DNA of 64,000 bases from Mycolicibacterium stellerae (GCF_003719305.1 NZ_RARC01000021.1:52175-116174), one strand, 5' to 3'; positions 53,241 to 62,302 are shown, counted from the first letter of the stretch. Numbers and translations are program-made. The notes: generated from the sequence alone by a model not told the origin.

Positions 53241-55295
53241 GTGCCTGCCGCTAAGAAGACTGCGCCTGCCGCTAAGAACACAAAGAAGAAGGAATACGGC
53301 GCCAGCGCCATCACCGTCCTGGAAGGTTTGGAGGCGGTCCGCAAACGCCCCGGCATGTACATCGGGTCCACCGGCGAGCGTGGTTTGCACCACCTCGTCT
53401 GGGAGGTCGTCGACAACGCCGTGGACGAGGCGATGGCCGGATACGCATCGAAAGTCGACGTCCGGATCCTCGAGGACGGCGGCGTCGAGGTGGCCGACGA
53501 TGGGCGCGGCATCCCCGTCGAGATGCACTCCAGTGGCGCCCCCACCGTCGACGTCGTGATGACCCAACTGCACGCGGGCGGCAAGTTCGGCGGCGAGAAC
53601 AGCGGCTACAACGTCAGCGGCGGCCTGCATGGTGTCGGCGTATCCGTGGTGAACGCGCTGTCCACCCGGCTCGAGGTGGACATCTCCCGCGACGGCTATG
53701 AATGGTTCCAGTCCTATGACCGCGCGATGCCAGGCACCCTCAAGCAGGGCGATGCCACCAAGAAGACCGGCACGACGGTCCGGTACTGGGCCGACCCGAA
53801 TGTCTTCGAAACCACCAACTACGACTTCGAGACCGTGGCCCGGCGGCTGCAGGAGATGGCCTTCCTCAACAAGGGCCTGACCATCACCCTCGCCGACGAG
53901 AGGGTGACACCGGCGGAAGTAACCGACGAGGTCGTCAGCGATACCGCCGAAGCACCGAAGTCCGCGGAGGAGAAAGAGGCCGAGGCCAAGGCGCCGCACA
54001 AGGTGAAGAACCGCACCTTCCACTACCCCGGCGGGCTGGTCGACTACGTCAAGCACATCAACCGAACCAAGACCCCGATTCAGCAGAGCATCATCGACTT
54101 CGACGGCAAGGGCGAAGGCCACGAGGTCGAGGTCGCGATGCAGTGGAACGCGGGATATTCGGAGTCCGTGCACACCTTCGCCAACACCATCAACACCCAT
54201 GAGGGCGGCACCCACGAAGAAGGGTTCCGGGCAGCGTTGACGAGCGTGGTCAACAAGTACGCCAAGGACAAGAAACTGCTCAAGGAAAAGGACCCCAACC
54301 TGACCGGCGACGACATTCGCGAGGGCCTGGCAGCGGTGCTGTCGGTGAAGGTGTCCGAACCGCAGTTCGAAGGCCAGACCAAGACCAAGCTGGGCAACAC
54401 CGAGGTGAAGTCGTTCGTCCAGAAGATCTGCAACGAACAGTTGAGCCACTGGTTCGAGGCGAACCCCGCCGAGGCGAAAACCGTTGTGAACAAGGCGGTC
54501 TCGTCGGCGCAAGCGCGCCTTGCGGCCCGCAAGGCCCGCGAGCTGGTGCGCCGCAAGAGCGCCACCGACATCGGCGGGCTGCCCGGCAAGTTGGCCGACT
54601 GCCGGTCCACCGATCCGCGCAAATCCGAACTCTATGTGGTGGAGGGCGATTCGGCAGGCGGCTCGGCCAAGAGCGGCCGCGACTCGATGTTCCAGGCGAT
54701 CCTTCCGCTGCGCGGCAAGATCATCAACGTCGAGAAGGCGCGCATCGACCGGGTGCTGAAGAACACCGAAGTGCAGGCGATCATCACCGCGCTTGGCACC
54801 GGTATCCACGACGAGTTCGACCTGACCAAACTGCGCTACCACAAGATCGTGCTGATGGCCGACGCCGACGTCGACGGCCAGCACATTTCGACGCTGCTGC
54901 TGACCCTGTTGTTCCGGTTCATGAAGCCGCTGGTGGAAAACGGGCACATCTTCCTGGCGCAGCCGCCGCTGTACAAGCTGAAGTGGCAGCGCAGCGAGCC
55001 CGAATTCGCCTACTCCGACCGGGAGCGCGACGGTCTGCTCGAAGCGGGCAAGAAGGCGGGCCGCAAGATCAACGTCGACGACGGCATCCAGCGCTACAAG
55101 GGCCTCGGCGAGATGGACGCCAAGGAACTGTGGGAGACCACGATGGACCCGTCGGTCCGCGTGCTGCGCCAGGTGACGCTCGACGACGCCGCGGCCGCCG
55201 ACGAACTGTTCTCGATTCTGATGGGCGAAGACGTCGAGGCCCGCCGCAGCTTCATCACCCGCAATGCCAAAGACGTTCGCTTCCTGGATGTTTAG
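53241..55295 (+). CDS. gyrB: DNA gyrase subunit B
   Basis: 684 residues from the GTG at VPAAKKTAPAA; the frame also has an ATG at 53229, but GAGGAG touches that ATG and is better spaced for the GTG. The GHKL ATPase domain shows WEVVDNAVDEA, DDGRGIPVEMH and GGLHGVGVSVVNALS. The transducer is followed by the TOPRIM domain with VEGDSAGGSAKSGRD and the DADVDGQHI metal site, and the C-terminal RRSFITRNAKDVRFLDV. With GyrA it introduces negative supercoils. A possible -10 TAGACT lies at 53171. gyrA follows by 34 bp. Confidence 0.96.
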   Translation: MPAAKKTAPAAKNTKKKEYGASAITVLEGLEAVRKRPGMYIGSTGERGLHHLVWEVVDNAVDEAMAGYASKVDVRILEDGGVEVADDGRGIPVEMHSSGAPTVDVVMTQLHAGGKFGGENSGYNVSGGLHGVGVSVVNALSTRLEVDISRDGYEWFQSYDRAMPGTLKQGDATKKTGTTVRYWADPNVFETTNYDFETVARRLQEMAFLNKGLTITLADERVTPAEVTDEVVSDTAEAPKSAEEKEAEAKAPHKVKNRTFHYPGGLVDYVKHINRTKTPIQQSIIDFDGKGEGHEVEVAMQWNAGYSESVHTFANTINTHEGGTHEEGFRAALTSVVNKYAKDKKLLKEKDPNLTGDDIREGLAAVLSVKVSEPQFEGQTKTKLGNTEVKSFVQKICNEQLSHWFEANPAEAKTVVNKAVSSAQARLAARKARELVRRKSATDIGGLPGKLADCRSTDPRKSELYVVEGDSAGGSAKSGRDSMFQAILPLRGKIINVEKARIDRVLKNTEVQAIITALGTGIHDEFDLTKLRYHKIVLMADADVDGQHISTLLLTLLFRFMKPLVENGHIFLAQPPLYKLKWQRSEPEFAYSDRERDGLLEAGKKAGRKINVDDGIQRYKGLGEMDAKELWETTMDPSVRVLRQVTLDDAAAADELFSILMGEDVEARRSFITRNAKDVRFLDV

Positions 55296-55329
55296 CGATA
55301 ATTACGCCACAAAATAGGACTGAAACCAT

Positions 55330-58300
55330 ATGACTGACACCACGTTGCCGCCCGGCGACGAAGCTGGAGATCGCATCGAGCCTGTTGACATCCAGCAGGA
55401 GATGCAGCGGAGCTACATCGATTACGCGATGAGCGTGATCGTCGGCCGCGCGCTGCCGGAGGTCCGCGACGGCCTCAAGCCCGTGCACCGCCGCGTGCTC
55501 TACGCGATGTTCGACTCGGGCTTCCGGCCCGACCGCAGCCACGCGAAATCCGCACGGTCCGTTGCCGAGACGATGGGCAACTACCACCCGCACGGCGACG
55601 CGTCGATCTACGACACCCTGGTCAGGATGGCCCAGCCGTGGTCGCTGCGCTACCCATTGGTCGACGGGCAGGGCAACTTCGGCTCGCCGGGCAACGACCC
55701 GCCGGCCGCCATGAGGTACTGCATCACGGGTGACGCACTGGTCCGGTTGCCGCTCGGGCAGTCTGTGCGTATTGCCGATGTCGTTGAGGGAGCACGTCCG
55801 AACACCGACAACGAGGTCGACCTCAAGGTTCTCGATCGGCACGGCAACCCTGTCACCGCTGATCGCCTGTTCCATTCCGGTGATCACCAGACCTTCACCG
55901 TCACCACGGCGCAGGGCTATGCGATCACGGGGACTGCAAACCATCCGTTGTTGTGCCTCGTAGATGTCGGGGGTATACCAACGCTGTTCTGGAAGCTCAT
56001 CGAGGAGATTCGGCCGAACGACTATGTCGTTTTGCAACGAACACTGCCGACAGAATTGGGTGCAGCGGGCTGGCACGACGCCCTGGAGGCGCTGCTTCTG
56101 GGCGCGTTTGTCAGCGAGGGGTTTGTCTCGGAGACGCGTGCCGGCTTCAACAACCTCGACCGCGACTATTTCGACATGGTTGTCGCGGCTTACGACGCCA
56201 TCGTCGGTGGCGCGCGCTACACGTCCACCCGCACCATTGCTTCGGGCTCCTCGCTCCACGAGCTCGATATCCACAATCTGACTGCGCTGAAGAAGACACG
56301 TCTACGGGATTTGGTGGGCCAGCGTTCCGCCGATAAGTCTGTGCCCGAATGGCTTTGGCACGCGCCAGCCGCAGTAAAGCGCGTCTTTCTGCAGGCGCTG
56401 TTTGAGGGCGATGGGTCCTGCTCTGCCCTGCCACGCAACACGATCCAAGTCTCATATTCGACCCGCAGCGCCCGTCTGGCGGCTGATGTCCAGCAGATGC
56501 TGCTGGAGTTCGGTGTGGTCTCAAGCCGGTACCGACACGCGACCGGCGAACATAAGGTGGTTCTCACCAATCGAGGTCAAGCCGAGCTGTTTGCCGACCA
56601 AATCGGTTTCGGCGGCGTCAAACAGGTGAAACTTCAGACACTGCTGAGTGCACTTCCTCGACGTGCTGCGGGACGTGACAACGACCTCGTCCCTGGCTTG
56701 GCCGCTTTCGTCCGTGCGCATAGCGGCGGGCGATGGGTGGACAAGGAATGGTTGCGCAAGCACAACATCGACGGCATCGAGCGTTGGCGGCGTGACGGCG
56801 CGGAGATCCGCAGCCACATCGCCGATCCTGATGTGCGTGCAATCGCAGAAGAGCTCACTGATGGCCGTTTCTACTACGCGCGCGTTGCCGCTGTGACCGA
56901 TGCGGGCGTCCAACCCGTCTACAGCCTGCGGGTCGATTCAGCCGACCACGCGTTCATCACAAACGGATTCGTCAGCCACAACACAGAAGCCCGTCTCACG
57001 CCGTTGGCGATGGAGATGCTGCGTGAAATCGACGAGGAGACAGTCGATTTCATCCCCAACTACGACGGACGCGTGCAAGAGCCGACCGTCCTGCCCAGCC
57101 GGTTCCCCAACCTGTTGGCCAACGGGTCCGGTGGCATCGCGGTCGGTATGGCGACCAATATGCCGCCGCACAACCTGCGTGAGCTCGCCGAGGCGGTGTT
57201 CTGGTGCCTGGAGAACTTCGACGCCGACGAGGAAGCGACGCTCAAGGCGGTCACCAAGTACGTGAAGGGCCCTGACTTCCCGACGCACGGCCTGATCGTC
57301 GGCTCGCAGGGCATCAACGACACGTATTCCACCGGCCGTGGTTCGATCCGGATGCGCGGCGTCGCGGAAATCGAAGAGGACTCCCGCGGACGAACCTCGC
57401 TCGTCATCACCGAGCTGCCCTATCAGGTCAACCACGACAACTTCATCACCTCGATCGCCGAGCAGGTCCGCGACGCCAAGTTGGCGGGCATCTCCAACAT
57501 CGAGGACCAGTCCAGCGACCGGGTCGGCCTGCGGATCGTGGTCGAGCTCAAGCGCGACGCGGTGGCCAAGGTGGTGCTCAACAACCTCTACAAGCACACC
57601 CAGCTGCAGACCAGCTTCGGCGCCAACATGCTCTCGATCGTCGACGGGGTGCCGCGCACACTGCGTCTCGATCAGCTGATCCGGCATTACGTCAACCACC
57701 AGCTCGATGTGATCGTCCGGCGCACCACGTACCGGTTGCGCAAGGCCAACGAACGGGCCCACATCCTGCGCGGCCTGGTCAAGGCGCTCGATGCCCTCGA
57801 CGAGGTCATCGCGTTGATCCGGGCGTCGGAGACCGTCGACGTCGCCCGCCAGGGCTTGATCGAGTTGCTCGACATCGACGAGATCCAGGCGCAGGCGATC
57901 CTGGACATGCAGCTGCGCAGGCTGGCCGCCCTGGAGCGGCAGCGCATCGTCGACGATCTGGCGAAGATCGAGGCCGAGATCGCCGACCTGGAAGACATCC
58001 TGGCCAAGCCGGAGCGCCAGCGGGCCATCGTGCGCGACGAGCTCAGCGAGCTCGTCGACAAATACGGCGACGACCGGCGGACGAGAATCATCGCAGCGGA
58101 CGGCGAGGTCAGCGACGAGGACCTGATCGCCCGCGAGGATGTCGTCGTCACGATCACCGAGACCGGCTACGCCAAGCGCACCAAGACCGATCTGTACCGC
58201 AGCCAAAAACGCGGCGGCAAGGGCGTTCAGGGCGCGGGGCTCAAGCAGGACGACATCGTCAACCACTTCTTCGTCTGCTCGACCCACGACTGGATCCTGT

Positions 58301-59088
58301 TCTTCACCACGCAGGGCCGGGTGTACCGGGCCAAGGCCTACGACCTGCCCGAAGCGTCCCGGATCGCGCGTGGCCAGCACGTCGCGAACCTGCTGGCGTT
58401 CCAGCCCGAAGAGCGCATCGCCCAGGTCATCCAGATCAAGAGCTACGAGGACGCGCCGTATCTGGTGCTGGCCACCCGCAACGGGCTGGTCAAGAAGTCG
58501 AAACTCACCGACTTCGACTCCAACCGCTCGGGAGGGATCGTCGCGGTGAACCTCCGCGACGGCGACGAGTTGGTGGGTGCGGTGTTGTGCGCGGCCGAGG
58601 ACGACCTGCTGCTGGTGTCGGCCAAGGGCCAGTCGATCCGCTTCGCGGCAAACGATGAGGCGCTACGGCCGATGGGCAGGGCGACCTCTGGTGTCCAGGG
58701 CATGCGGTTCAACACCGACGACGCGCTGCTGTCACTGAACGTGGTCATTCCTGACACGTTCCTGCTGGTCGCGACGGCCGGCGGGTACGCAAAGCGCACC
58801 GCGATCGACGAGTACCCGGTGCAGGGTCGCGGCGGCAAAGGGGTATTGACCATCCAGTTCGACAAGCGACGTGGCAGTCTGGTTGGTGCGTTGGTGGTCG
58901 ATGACGAAACCGAGCTTTACGCGATCACGTCGGGCGGGGGCGTCATCCGAACCGCTGCGCGCCAGGTCCGGAAGGCCGGACGGCAGACCAAGGGTGTTCG
59001 GTTGATGAACCTGGGTGAGGGCGCGACACTGATTGCGATCGCTCGCAATGCAGAGGAAAGCGACGCCGAGCCCGAAGGCGCTGAGTAA
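55330..59088 (+). CDS. gyrA: DNA gyrase subunit A precursor, interrupted by an intein
   Basis: 1252 residues as translated; removal of a 421-residue intein (131-551) leaves 831, the normal GyrA size. N-extein 1-130 includes the winged helix with RRVLYAMFDSG and the quinolone-resistance region GDASIYDTL, where Ala, Ser and Asp are the drug-susceptible forms. It ends in AAMRY, whose Tyr130 is the DNA-breaking catalytic tyrosine. The intein begins at the next codon. The C-extein resumes TEARLTPLAMEML and contains the GyrA-box QKRGGKG of the DNA-wrapping pinwheel, ending in an acidic tail. Function needs protein splicing. It is co-transcribed with gyrB. Confidence 0.97.
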   Translation: MTDTTLPPGDEAGDRIEPVDIQQEMQRSYIDYAMSVIVGRALPEVRDGLKPVHRRVLYAMFDSGFRPDRSHAKSARSVAETMGNYHPHGDASIYDTLVRMAQPWSLRYPLVDGQGNFGSPGNDPPAAMRYCITGDALVRLPLGQSVRIADVVEGARPNTDNEVDLKVLDRHGNPVTADRLFHSGDHQTFTVTTAQGYAITGTANHPLLCLVDVGGIPTLFWKLIEEIRPNDYVVLQRTLPTELGAAGWHDALEALLLGAFVSEGFVSETRAGFNNLDRDYFDMVVAAYDAIVGGARYTSTRTIASGSSLHELDIHNLTALKKTRLRDLVGQRSADKSVPEWLWHAPAAVKRVFLQALFEGDGSCSALPRNTIQVSYSTRSARLAADVQQMLLEFGVVSSRYRHATGEHKVVLTNRGQAELFADQIGFGGVKQVKLQTLLSALPRRAAGRDNDLVPGLAAFVRAHSGGRWVDKEWLRKHNIDGIERWRRDGAEIRSHIADPDVRAIAEELTDGRFYYARVAAVTDAGVQPVYSLRVDSADHAFITNGFVSHNTEARLTPLAMEMLREIDEETVDFIPNYDGRVQEPTVLPSRFPNLLANGSGGIAVGMATNMPPHNLRELAEAVFWCLENFDADEEATLKAVTKYVKGPDFPTHGLIVGSQGINDTYSTGRGSIRMRGVAEIEEDSRGRTSLVITELPYQVNHDNFITSIAEQVRDAKLAGISNIEDQSSDRVGLRIVVELKRDAVAKVVLNNLYKHTQLQTSFGANMLSIVDGVPRTLRLDQLIRHYVNHQLDVIVRRTTYRLRKANERAHILRGLVKALDALDEVIALIRASETVDVARQGLIELLDIDEIQAQAILDMQLRRLAALERQRIVDDLAKIEAEIADLEDILAKPERQRAIVRDELSELVDKYGDDRRTRIIAADGEVSDEDLIAREDVVVTITETGYAKRTKTDLYRSQKRGGKGVQGAGLKQDDIVNHFFVCSTHDWILFFTTQGRVYRAKAYDLPEASRIARGQHVANLLAFQPEERIAQVIQIKSYEDAPYLVLATRNGLVKKSKLTDFDSNRSGGIVAVNLRDGDELVGAVLCAAEDDLLLVSAKGQSIRFAANDEALRPMGRATSGVQGMRFNTDDALLSLNVVIPDTFLLVATAGGYAKRTAIDEYPVQGRGGKGVLTIQFDKRRGSLVGALVVDDETELYAITSGGGVIRTAARQVRKAGRQTKGVRLMNLGEGATLIAIARNAEESDAEPEGAE
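55720..56982 (+). other. GyrA intein with homing endonuclease domain
   Basis: 421 codons in frame, nearly the size of the M. leprae GyrA intein. Splicing elements are complete: Cys1 in CITGDALVRLP (block A), TANHPLLCL with the block B Thr and His, and the C-terminal VDSADHAFITNGFVSHN (penultimate His, last Asn) before Thr+1. Two LAGLIDADG-type motifs, LLLGAFVSEGF (about intein residue 124) and ALFEGDGS (about 227), keep their acidic residues, so the endonuclease may be active. This contrasts with the M. xenopi mini-intein, which lacks the domain. By eye the segment is less GC-rich than the exteins, in line with horizontal movement. Confidence 0.96.
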
Positions 59089-59122
59089 GGCCAGGCGACG
59101 TGTCCGACGGTAAGGAGCCGGA

Positions 59123-59938
59123 GTGACTTCACCGAACGAGGCGGGCTATCCGCACTCGGGGGAAGGTAGTGGCAACGGTTCCGTGCCCGGCGACCCCGAA
59201 ACGGGTTCACTGGGTAATGCGATGGGCCGCGAGGTGCCGCCATGGCAGCGCGGCCCATCTGCCCGCGCGACACAGAATCCGCGCGCGCCGCGGGAACCCC
59301 GCCCCGAGCCTCACCGCGGCGGCCACGCCCCTGGCGCGGACGCCCGCCTCAACCGGTTCATCTCCGGCGGGTCGCCGGCGCCCGCCGCAGAGGCCGAACC
59401 GGCGCCCGCGCGCAACGAGCCGGTGATCACCGAGGCGTATCAGAGCGAATTGCCCGACCTGTCCGGCGGGCCTGCACGCCCGCCCCAGCGCAAGCCCGTA
59501 CCCGAGCGCACCGAGCCACCGGTGCGCGCCCCGGCGCCCGGCCGCGTCCAGGTGGCCGGTCGCACGCATTCGGGCCCCGTGCGGGCGGCGATGCAGATTC
59601 GCCGGATCGACCCGTGGAGCGCGCTGAAGGTGTCGCTTGTGCTGTCGGTCACGCTGTTCTTCGTCTGGATGATCGCGGTTGCGTTCCTTTACCTCGTGCT
59701 GGGCGGCATGGGGGTGTGGGCCAAGCTCAACAGCAACGTCGGCGACCTGCTCACCAGCGCGAGCGGCCAGGCAGGAGGCGAGCTGGTGTCCAGCGGGACG
59801 ATCTTCGGCGGCGCCGCACTGATCGGGCTGGTCAACATCGTGCTGCTGACGGCGATGGCCACCGTCGGCGTGTTCATCTACAACCTGACCACCGACCTTG
59901 TCGGCGGTATCGAGGTGACGCTGGCCGACCGCGATTAA
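59123..59938 (+). CDS. DUF3566 membrane protein (Rv0007-like)
   Basis: 271 residues from a GTG. A long Pro/Arg-rich, disordered cytoplasmic region (1-150) precedes two membrane helices at about 170-195 (LKVSLVLSVTLFFVWMIAVAFLYLVL) and 232-258 (AALIGLVNIVLLTAMATVGVFIY) of the DUF3566 domain. It follows gyrA in nearly all mycobacteria. Function unknown. The gap to gyrA is 34 bp, so it is likely read through from gyrA. Confidence 0.9.
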   Translation: MTSPNEAGYPHSGEGSGNGSVPGDPETGSLGNAMGREVPPWQRGPSARATQNPRAPREPRPEPHRGGHAPGADARLNRFISGGSPAPAAEAEPAPARNEPVITEAYQSELPDLSGGPARPPQRKPVPERTEPPVRAPAPGRVQVAGRTHSGPVRAAMQIRRIDPWSALKVSLVLSVTLFFVWMIAVAFLYLVLGGMGVWAKLNSNVGDLLTSASGQAGGELVSSGTIFGGAALIGLVNIVLLTAMATVGVFIYNLTTDLVGGIEVTLADRD

Positions 59939-59944
59939 TCCGGT

Positions 59945-59974
59945 TTGGGTCGAGCGTCGCAATTACGGTAATCT
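59945..59974 (+). promoter_or_regulatory. Promoter candidate for tRNA-Ile
   Basis: TTGGGT at 59945-59950 and TAATCT at 59969-59974 are 18 nt apart, a SigA-like pair. Transcription would start about 16 nt before the tRNA. The -35 matches only the TTG and the final stretch is weak. Confidence 0.4.
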
Positions 59975-59997
59975 CGGCGCTCGGCCATATGCGACAC

Positions 59998-60071
59998 GGG
60001 CCTATAGCTCAGGCGGTTAGAGCGCTTCGCTGATAACGAAGAGGTCGGAGGTTCGAGTCCTCCTAGGCCCA
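59998..60071 (+). tRNA. ileT: tRNA-Ile (GAT anticodon)
   Basis: 74 nt that fold as a full cloverleaf. The acceptor stem pairs GGGCCTA with TAGGCCC, the anticodon stem is CTTCG/CGAAG with loop CTGATAA (anticodon at 60032-60034), the T-arm is GGTTCGAGTCC and the discriminator is A. No CCA is encoded. It lies in the usual gyrA-ileT-alaT order. Confidence 0.97.
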
Positions 60072-60085
60072 CGGAAAGGGTCACC

Positions 60086-60190
60086 ATGAGACTGGTTTTG
60101 CTGGTCGTCGCGGTGGCGTTGGCGGTACTCGTGGTGCGGTCGCGACATGGCGTCGAGGTGTGGCACGCCGCCGCCGATCAACCTTCCTGA
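60086..60190 (+). CDS. 34-residue DLW-39-like small membrane protein
   Basis: A 34-codon gene between the two tRNAs. AAAGGG at 60075-60080 precedes the ATG. It reads MRLVLLVVAVALAVLVVR, one membrane helix, then SRHGVEVWHAAADQPS. Position after gyrA/ileT and the shape (helix, a few basic residues, then an acidic-Trp-Ala tail such as xxWxAA(A)D) match the actinobacterial DLW-39 small-protein family. The DLW motif itself is EVW here. The tRNA-Ala starts 3 bp after its stop. Function is unknown. Confidence 0.72.
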   Translation: MRLVLLVVAVALAVLVVRSRHGVEVWHAAADQPS

Positions 60191-60193
60191 AAC

Positions 60194-60266
60194 GGGGCCT
60201 TAGCTCAGTTGGTAGAGCGCTGCCTTTGCAAGGCAGAAGTCAGGGGTTCGAATCCCCTAGGCTCCA
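60194..60266 (+). tRNA. alaT: tRNA-Ala (TGC anticodon)
   Basis: 73 nt, full cloverleaf. The acceptor stem pairs GGGGCCT with AGGCTCC (one G-T pair), the anticodon stem is CTGCC/GGCAG with loop TTTGCAA (anticodon at 60227-60229), the T-arm is GGGGTTCGAATCCCC and the discriminator is A. Immediately after it CACAATTTTTGTG (60267-60279) could act as a small terminator. Confidence 0.97.
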
Positions 60267-60389
60267 CAATTTTTGTGCTCCGCCCGCGCGGTAAAGCCGC
60301 CGAAATCTGCATGCGGGTCGTGGTCGGACAAAATCAACGACCACTGTGCAGAAGTCGCGGATGAAAGCGACGTCAAGCAGTCCTAGGGC

Positions 60390-60824
60390 TTAGGGCTTCG
60401 GGGTGACCTCGACGCTCGGCGGCCGCGGCGACGGGTCGGGTTGCATCGAGCGGCGGATGATCGAAAACGCCACTGCGCCAACGCCAACCACCGTCACGCC
60501 CACGGCCACCAGGACGATCGGGCGCGGCCGCCGCTTCGGCTTGCGGGCATCGGCGATCGCCTGAGGAAGGTTCGCGAGTACCTCCCTGGCCTCGGCGAGC
60601 TCGCCGGCGATCGCAACCTGCGCGTCCTCGAACTCCTTGGCGAGGTCCTTGGCGAGCTTGCTCTTCTCGACGCGCTGACGCAGGCTGCTGGCCGCGGAGT
60701 GCGCGCCCTGCCAACTCAACCCGACCGTGCCCCGCGTTACGTCGACCGGCCCAACCGCGGTGTAGCGCAGGCCGCGCGACAAGCGTTGTCCCGGGCTCAG
60801 TCGAGCGTCCGTCTTCGAGCTCAT
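60390..60824 (-). CDS. cwsA: Cell wall synthesis protein CwsA
   Basis: 144 residues from ATG, with AGAGGTGG ahead; M. tuberculosis CwsA (Rv0008c) is 145. The N-terminal soluble part has a coiled-coil (KSKLAKDLAKEFEDAQVAIA), one membrane helix lies at about 103-122 (PIVLVAVGVTVVGVGAVAF), and the tail is Pro-rich and short. CwsA binds CrgA and Wag31 and helps place growth and division. It is convergent with the tRNA pair and divergent from ppiA over 107 bp. crgA lies 1.2 kb away in the same orientation. Confidence 0.92.
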   Translation of the reverse strand: MSSKTDARLSPGQRLSRGLRYTAVGPVDVTRGTVGLSWQGAHSAASSLRQRVEKSKLAKDLAKEFEDAQVAIAGELAEAREVLANLPQAIADARKPKRRPRPIVLVAVGVTVVGVGAVAFSIIRRSMQPDPSPRPPSVEVTPKP

Positions 60825-60931
60825 CTCCACCTCTTTCGCGGCCGTGATTGCAGTCGAATACCCACCCTGCCATCAGGGCAACGCAATGGTGGCCGGTTCG
60901 GCGCCAACCGCGCATGGCAGACTGACTCCCC

Positions 60932-61459
60932 GTGACGAGCCCCATTCAGACAGCGACCGCGACCCTGCACACCAATCGTGGTGACATCAAGATCGCACTG
61001 TTCGGAAACCATGCCCCCAAGACCGTCGCGAACTTCGTCGGACTGGCGCAGGGCAGCAAGGACTACAGCACCGAGAACGCGACGGGCGGCACCTCGGGCC
61101 CGTTCTACGACGGCGCCGTGTTCCACCGGGTGATCGACGGCTTCATGATCCAGGGTGGCGACCCCACCGGAACGGGCCGCGGCGGACCCGGCTATCAATT
61201 CGACGACGAGTTCCACCCGGAGCTTCAGTTCGACAAGCCGTATCTGCTGGCGATGGCCAATGCCGGGCCGGGCACCAACGGCTCCCAGTTCTTCATCACC
61301 GTGGGCAAGACACCGCACCTCAACCGGAAGCACACCATCTTCGGTGAGGTCGTCGACCCCGAGTCGCAGAAGGTCGTCGACGCGATCGCGACCACGGGCG
61401 TCGACCGCAGCGACCGGCCCACCGAGCCTGTGGTGATCGAGTCGATCACCGTCTCCTGA
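60932..61459 (+). CDS. ppiA: Peptidyl-prolyl cis-trans isomerase A (cyclophilin)
   Basis: 175 residues from a GTG; M. tuberculosis PpiA (Rv0009) is 182. Catalytic cyclophilin residues are visible: FHRVIDGFMIQGGDP (Arg, Phe, Met, Gln), MANAGPGTNGSQFFI and LNRKHTIFGEV. No signal peptide, so cytoplasmic. It stands alone between the divergent cwsA and the convergent PH-like gene, whose stop is 7 bp from its own. Confidence 0.96.
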   Translation: MTSPIQTATATLHTNRGDIKIALFGNHAPKTVANFVGLAQGSKDYSTENATGGTSGPFYDGAVFHRVIDGFMIQGGDPTGTGRGGPGYQFDDEFHPELQFDKPYLLAMANAGPGTNGSQFFITVGKTPHLNRKHTIFGEVVDPESQKVVDAIATTGVDRSDRPTEPVVIESITVS

Positions 61460-61466
61460 CGGCGGT

Positions 61467-61883
61467 CTAGCGGCCAGTGAGCCCGGCCGCAGTAAGTGCA
61501 TCCAGCACGTCCAGCGGGTCGGCGCCCAGATCCCACCGGGTCAGCACGAACAGTTGATCGTCTGCTGCGTCGATCTCGAGTAGCCGGACCTTTCGGGCTA
61601 TCCGCCGGAATTCGGTGATTCGGACGATCTTGATATCGGCCTTTTCGAGCCGGTGTGTACGCAGTGGCCCGCGTATTGATAGACCGCCGTCGCTGATTGC
61701 CAGTTTTGGCCGGGCACGCCAGGAAAGGGTTGCAAACAACAGCAGTCCGGCAGCGGCAATGATTGTCAAGACCCGGCCGGGAGCGTCTGTGACAAGGGTC
61801 ACAGCGCCGATAGCCATCATAAGTCCGAGTACGCCACACGCCGCGACGGCCAAAGCCGGCGGGCTCCACTGAGTTTGCTGCAC
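61467..61883 (-). CDS. PH-domain-like membrane protein (Rv0010c-like)
   Basis: 138 residues from a GTG. Two membrane helices at about 9-31 and 36-54 (RVLTIIAAAGLLLFATLSW) are followed by a bacterial PH-like domain (LAISDGGLSIRGPLRTHRLEKADI). M. tuberculosis Rv0010c is alike and lies in the same place. Function unknown. It is followed by ppiA, convergent, and crgA is upstream on the same strand across 155 bp. Confidence 0.85.
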   Translation of the reverse strand: MQQTQWSPPALAVAACGVLGLMMAIGAVTLVTDAPGRVLTIIAAAGLLLFATLSWRARPKLAISDGGLSIRGPLRTHRLEKADIKIVRITEFRRIARKVRLLEIDAADDQLFVLTRWDLGADPLDVLDALTAAGLTGR

Positions 61884-62038
61884 GACTAATTCACACCCCT
61901 TTACCCCGGTTTATGGGGTTATCCACAAGTGCTATCCCCAATGGGGATGAATCACATCGATGTGATTGGGTGGCCATCAGGTTGCGGAACGGGTAACGCG
62001 CCAAGTCCAAGATGAATTCATCAGGACGGATGCGACTG

Positions 62039-62302
62039 TCACCGCCAGCGCATTGTTAGCAACAAGCCGGTGATCATGAAGGCAAACGCGATCGCGTAAT
62101 TCCACGGGCCGAGTTCGGCGAGGAACGGAATCGACGACGATGCCAGCTGGAACACCAACAGCCAGGCAAGGCCGACCACCATCAAGCCGAGGAAGAACAC
62201 CACGAACCAGGTGCTCGACGGGCCGGCCTTGACCTTGACCGGAGTGCGGCTGACCGGGTTGACGGTGAAGTCGTTCTTCTTGCGAACCTTGGACTTGGGC
62301 AT
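62039..62302 (-). CDS. crgA: Cell division protein CrgA
   Basis: 87 residues from the ATG at MPKSKVRKK (M. tuberculosis Rv0011c is 93). A basic cytoplasmic N-terminus is followed by two membrane helices at about 32-52 and 67-86, the CrgA pattern. CrgA gathers FtsZ, FtsQ, FtsI and CwsA at the septum. The frame extends 6 codons upstream to a position without a better ribosome site. The DUF881 gene is divergent 109 bp away. Confidence 0.93.
   Translation of the reverse strand: MPKSKVRKKNDFTVNPVSRTPVKVKAGPSSTWFVVFFLGLMVVGLAWLLVFQLASSSIPFLAELGPWNYAIAFAFMITGLLLTMRWR

Noticed and set aside
53154..54947. 597-codon minus-strand open frame in gyrB
   Set aside because: Antisense shadow of the strongly conserved gyrB; no protein-like features.
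55720..56982. Reading the insertion in gyrA as a frameshift, transposon or assembly error
   Set aside because: The insert is in frame with no stops, starts with Cys, ends His-Asn before Thr and has all intein blocks, so it is a functional-looking intein.
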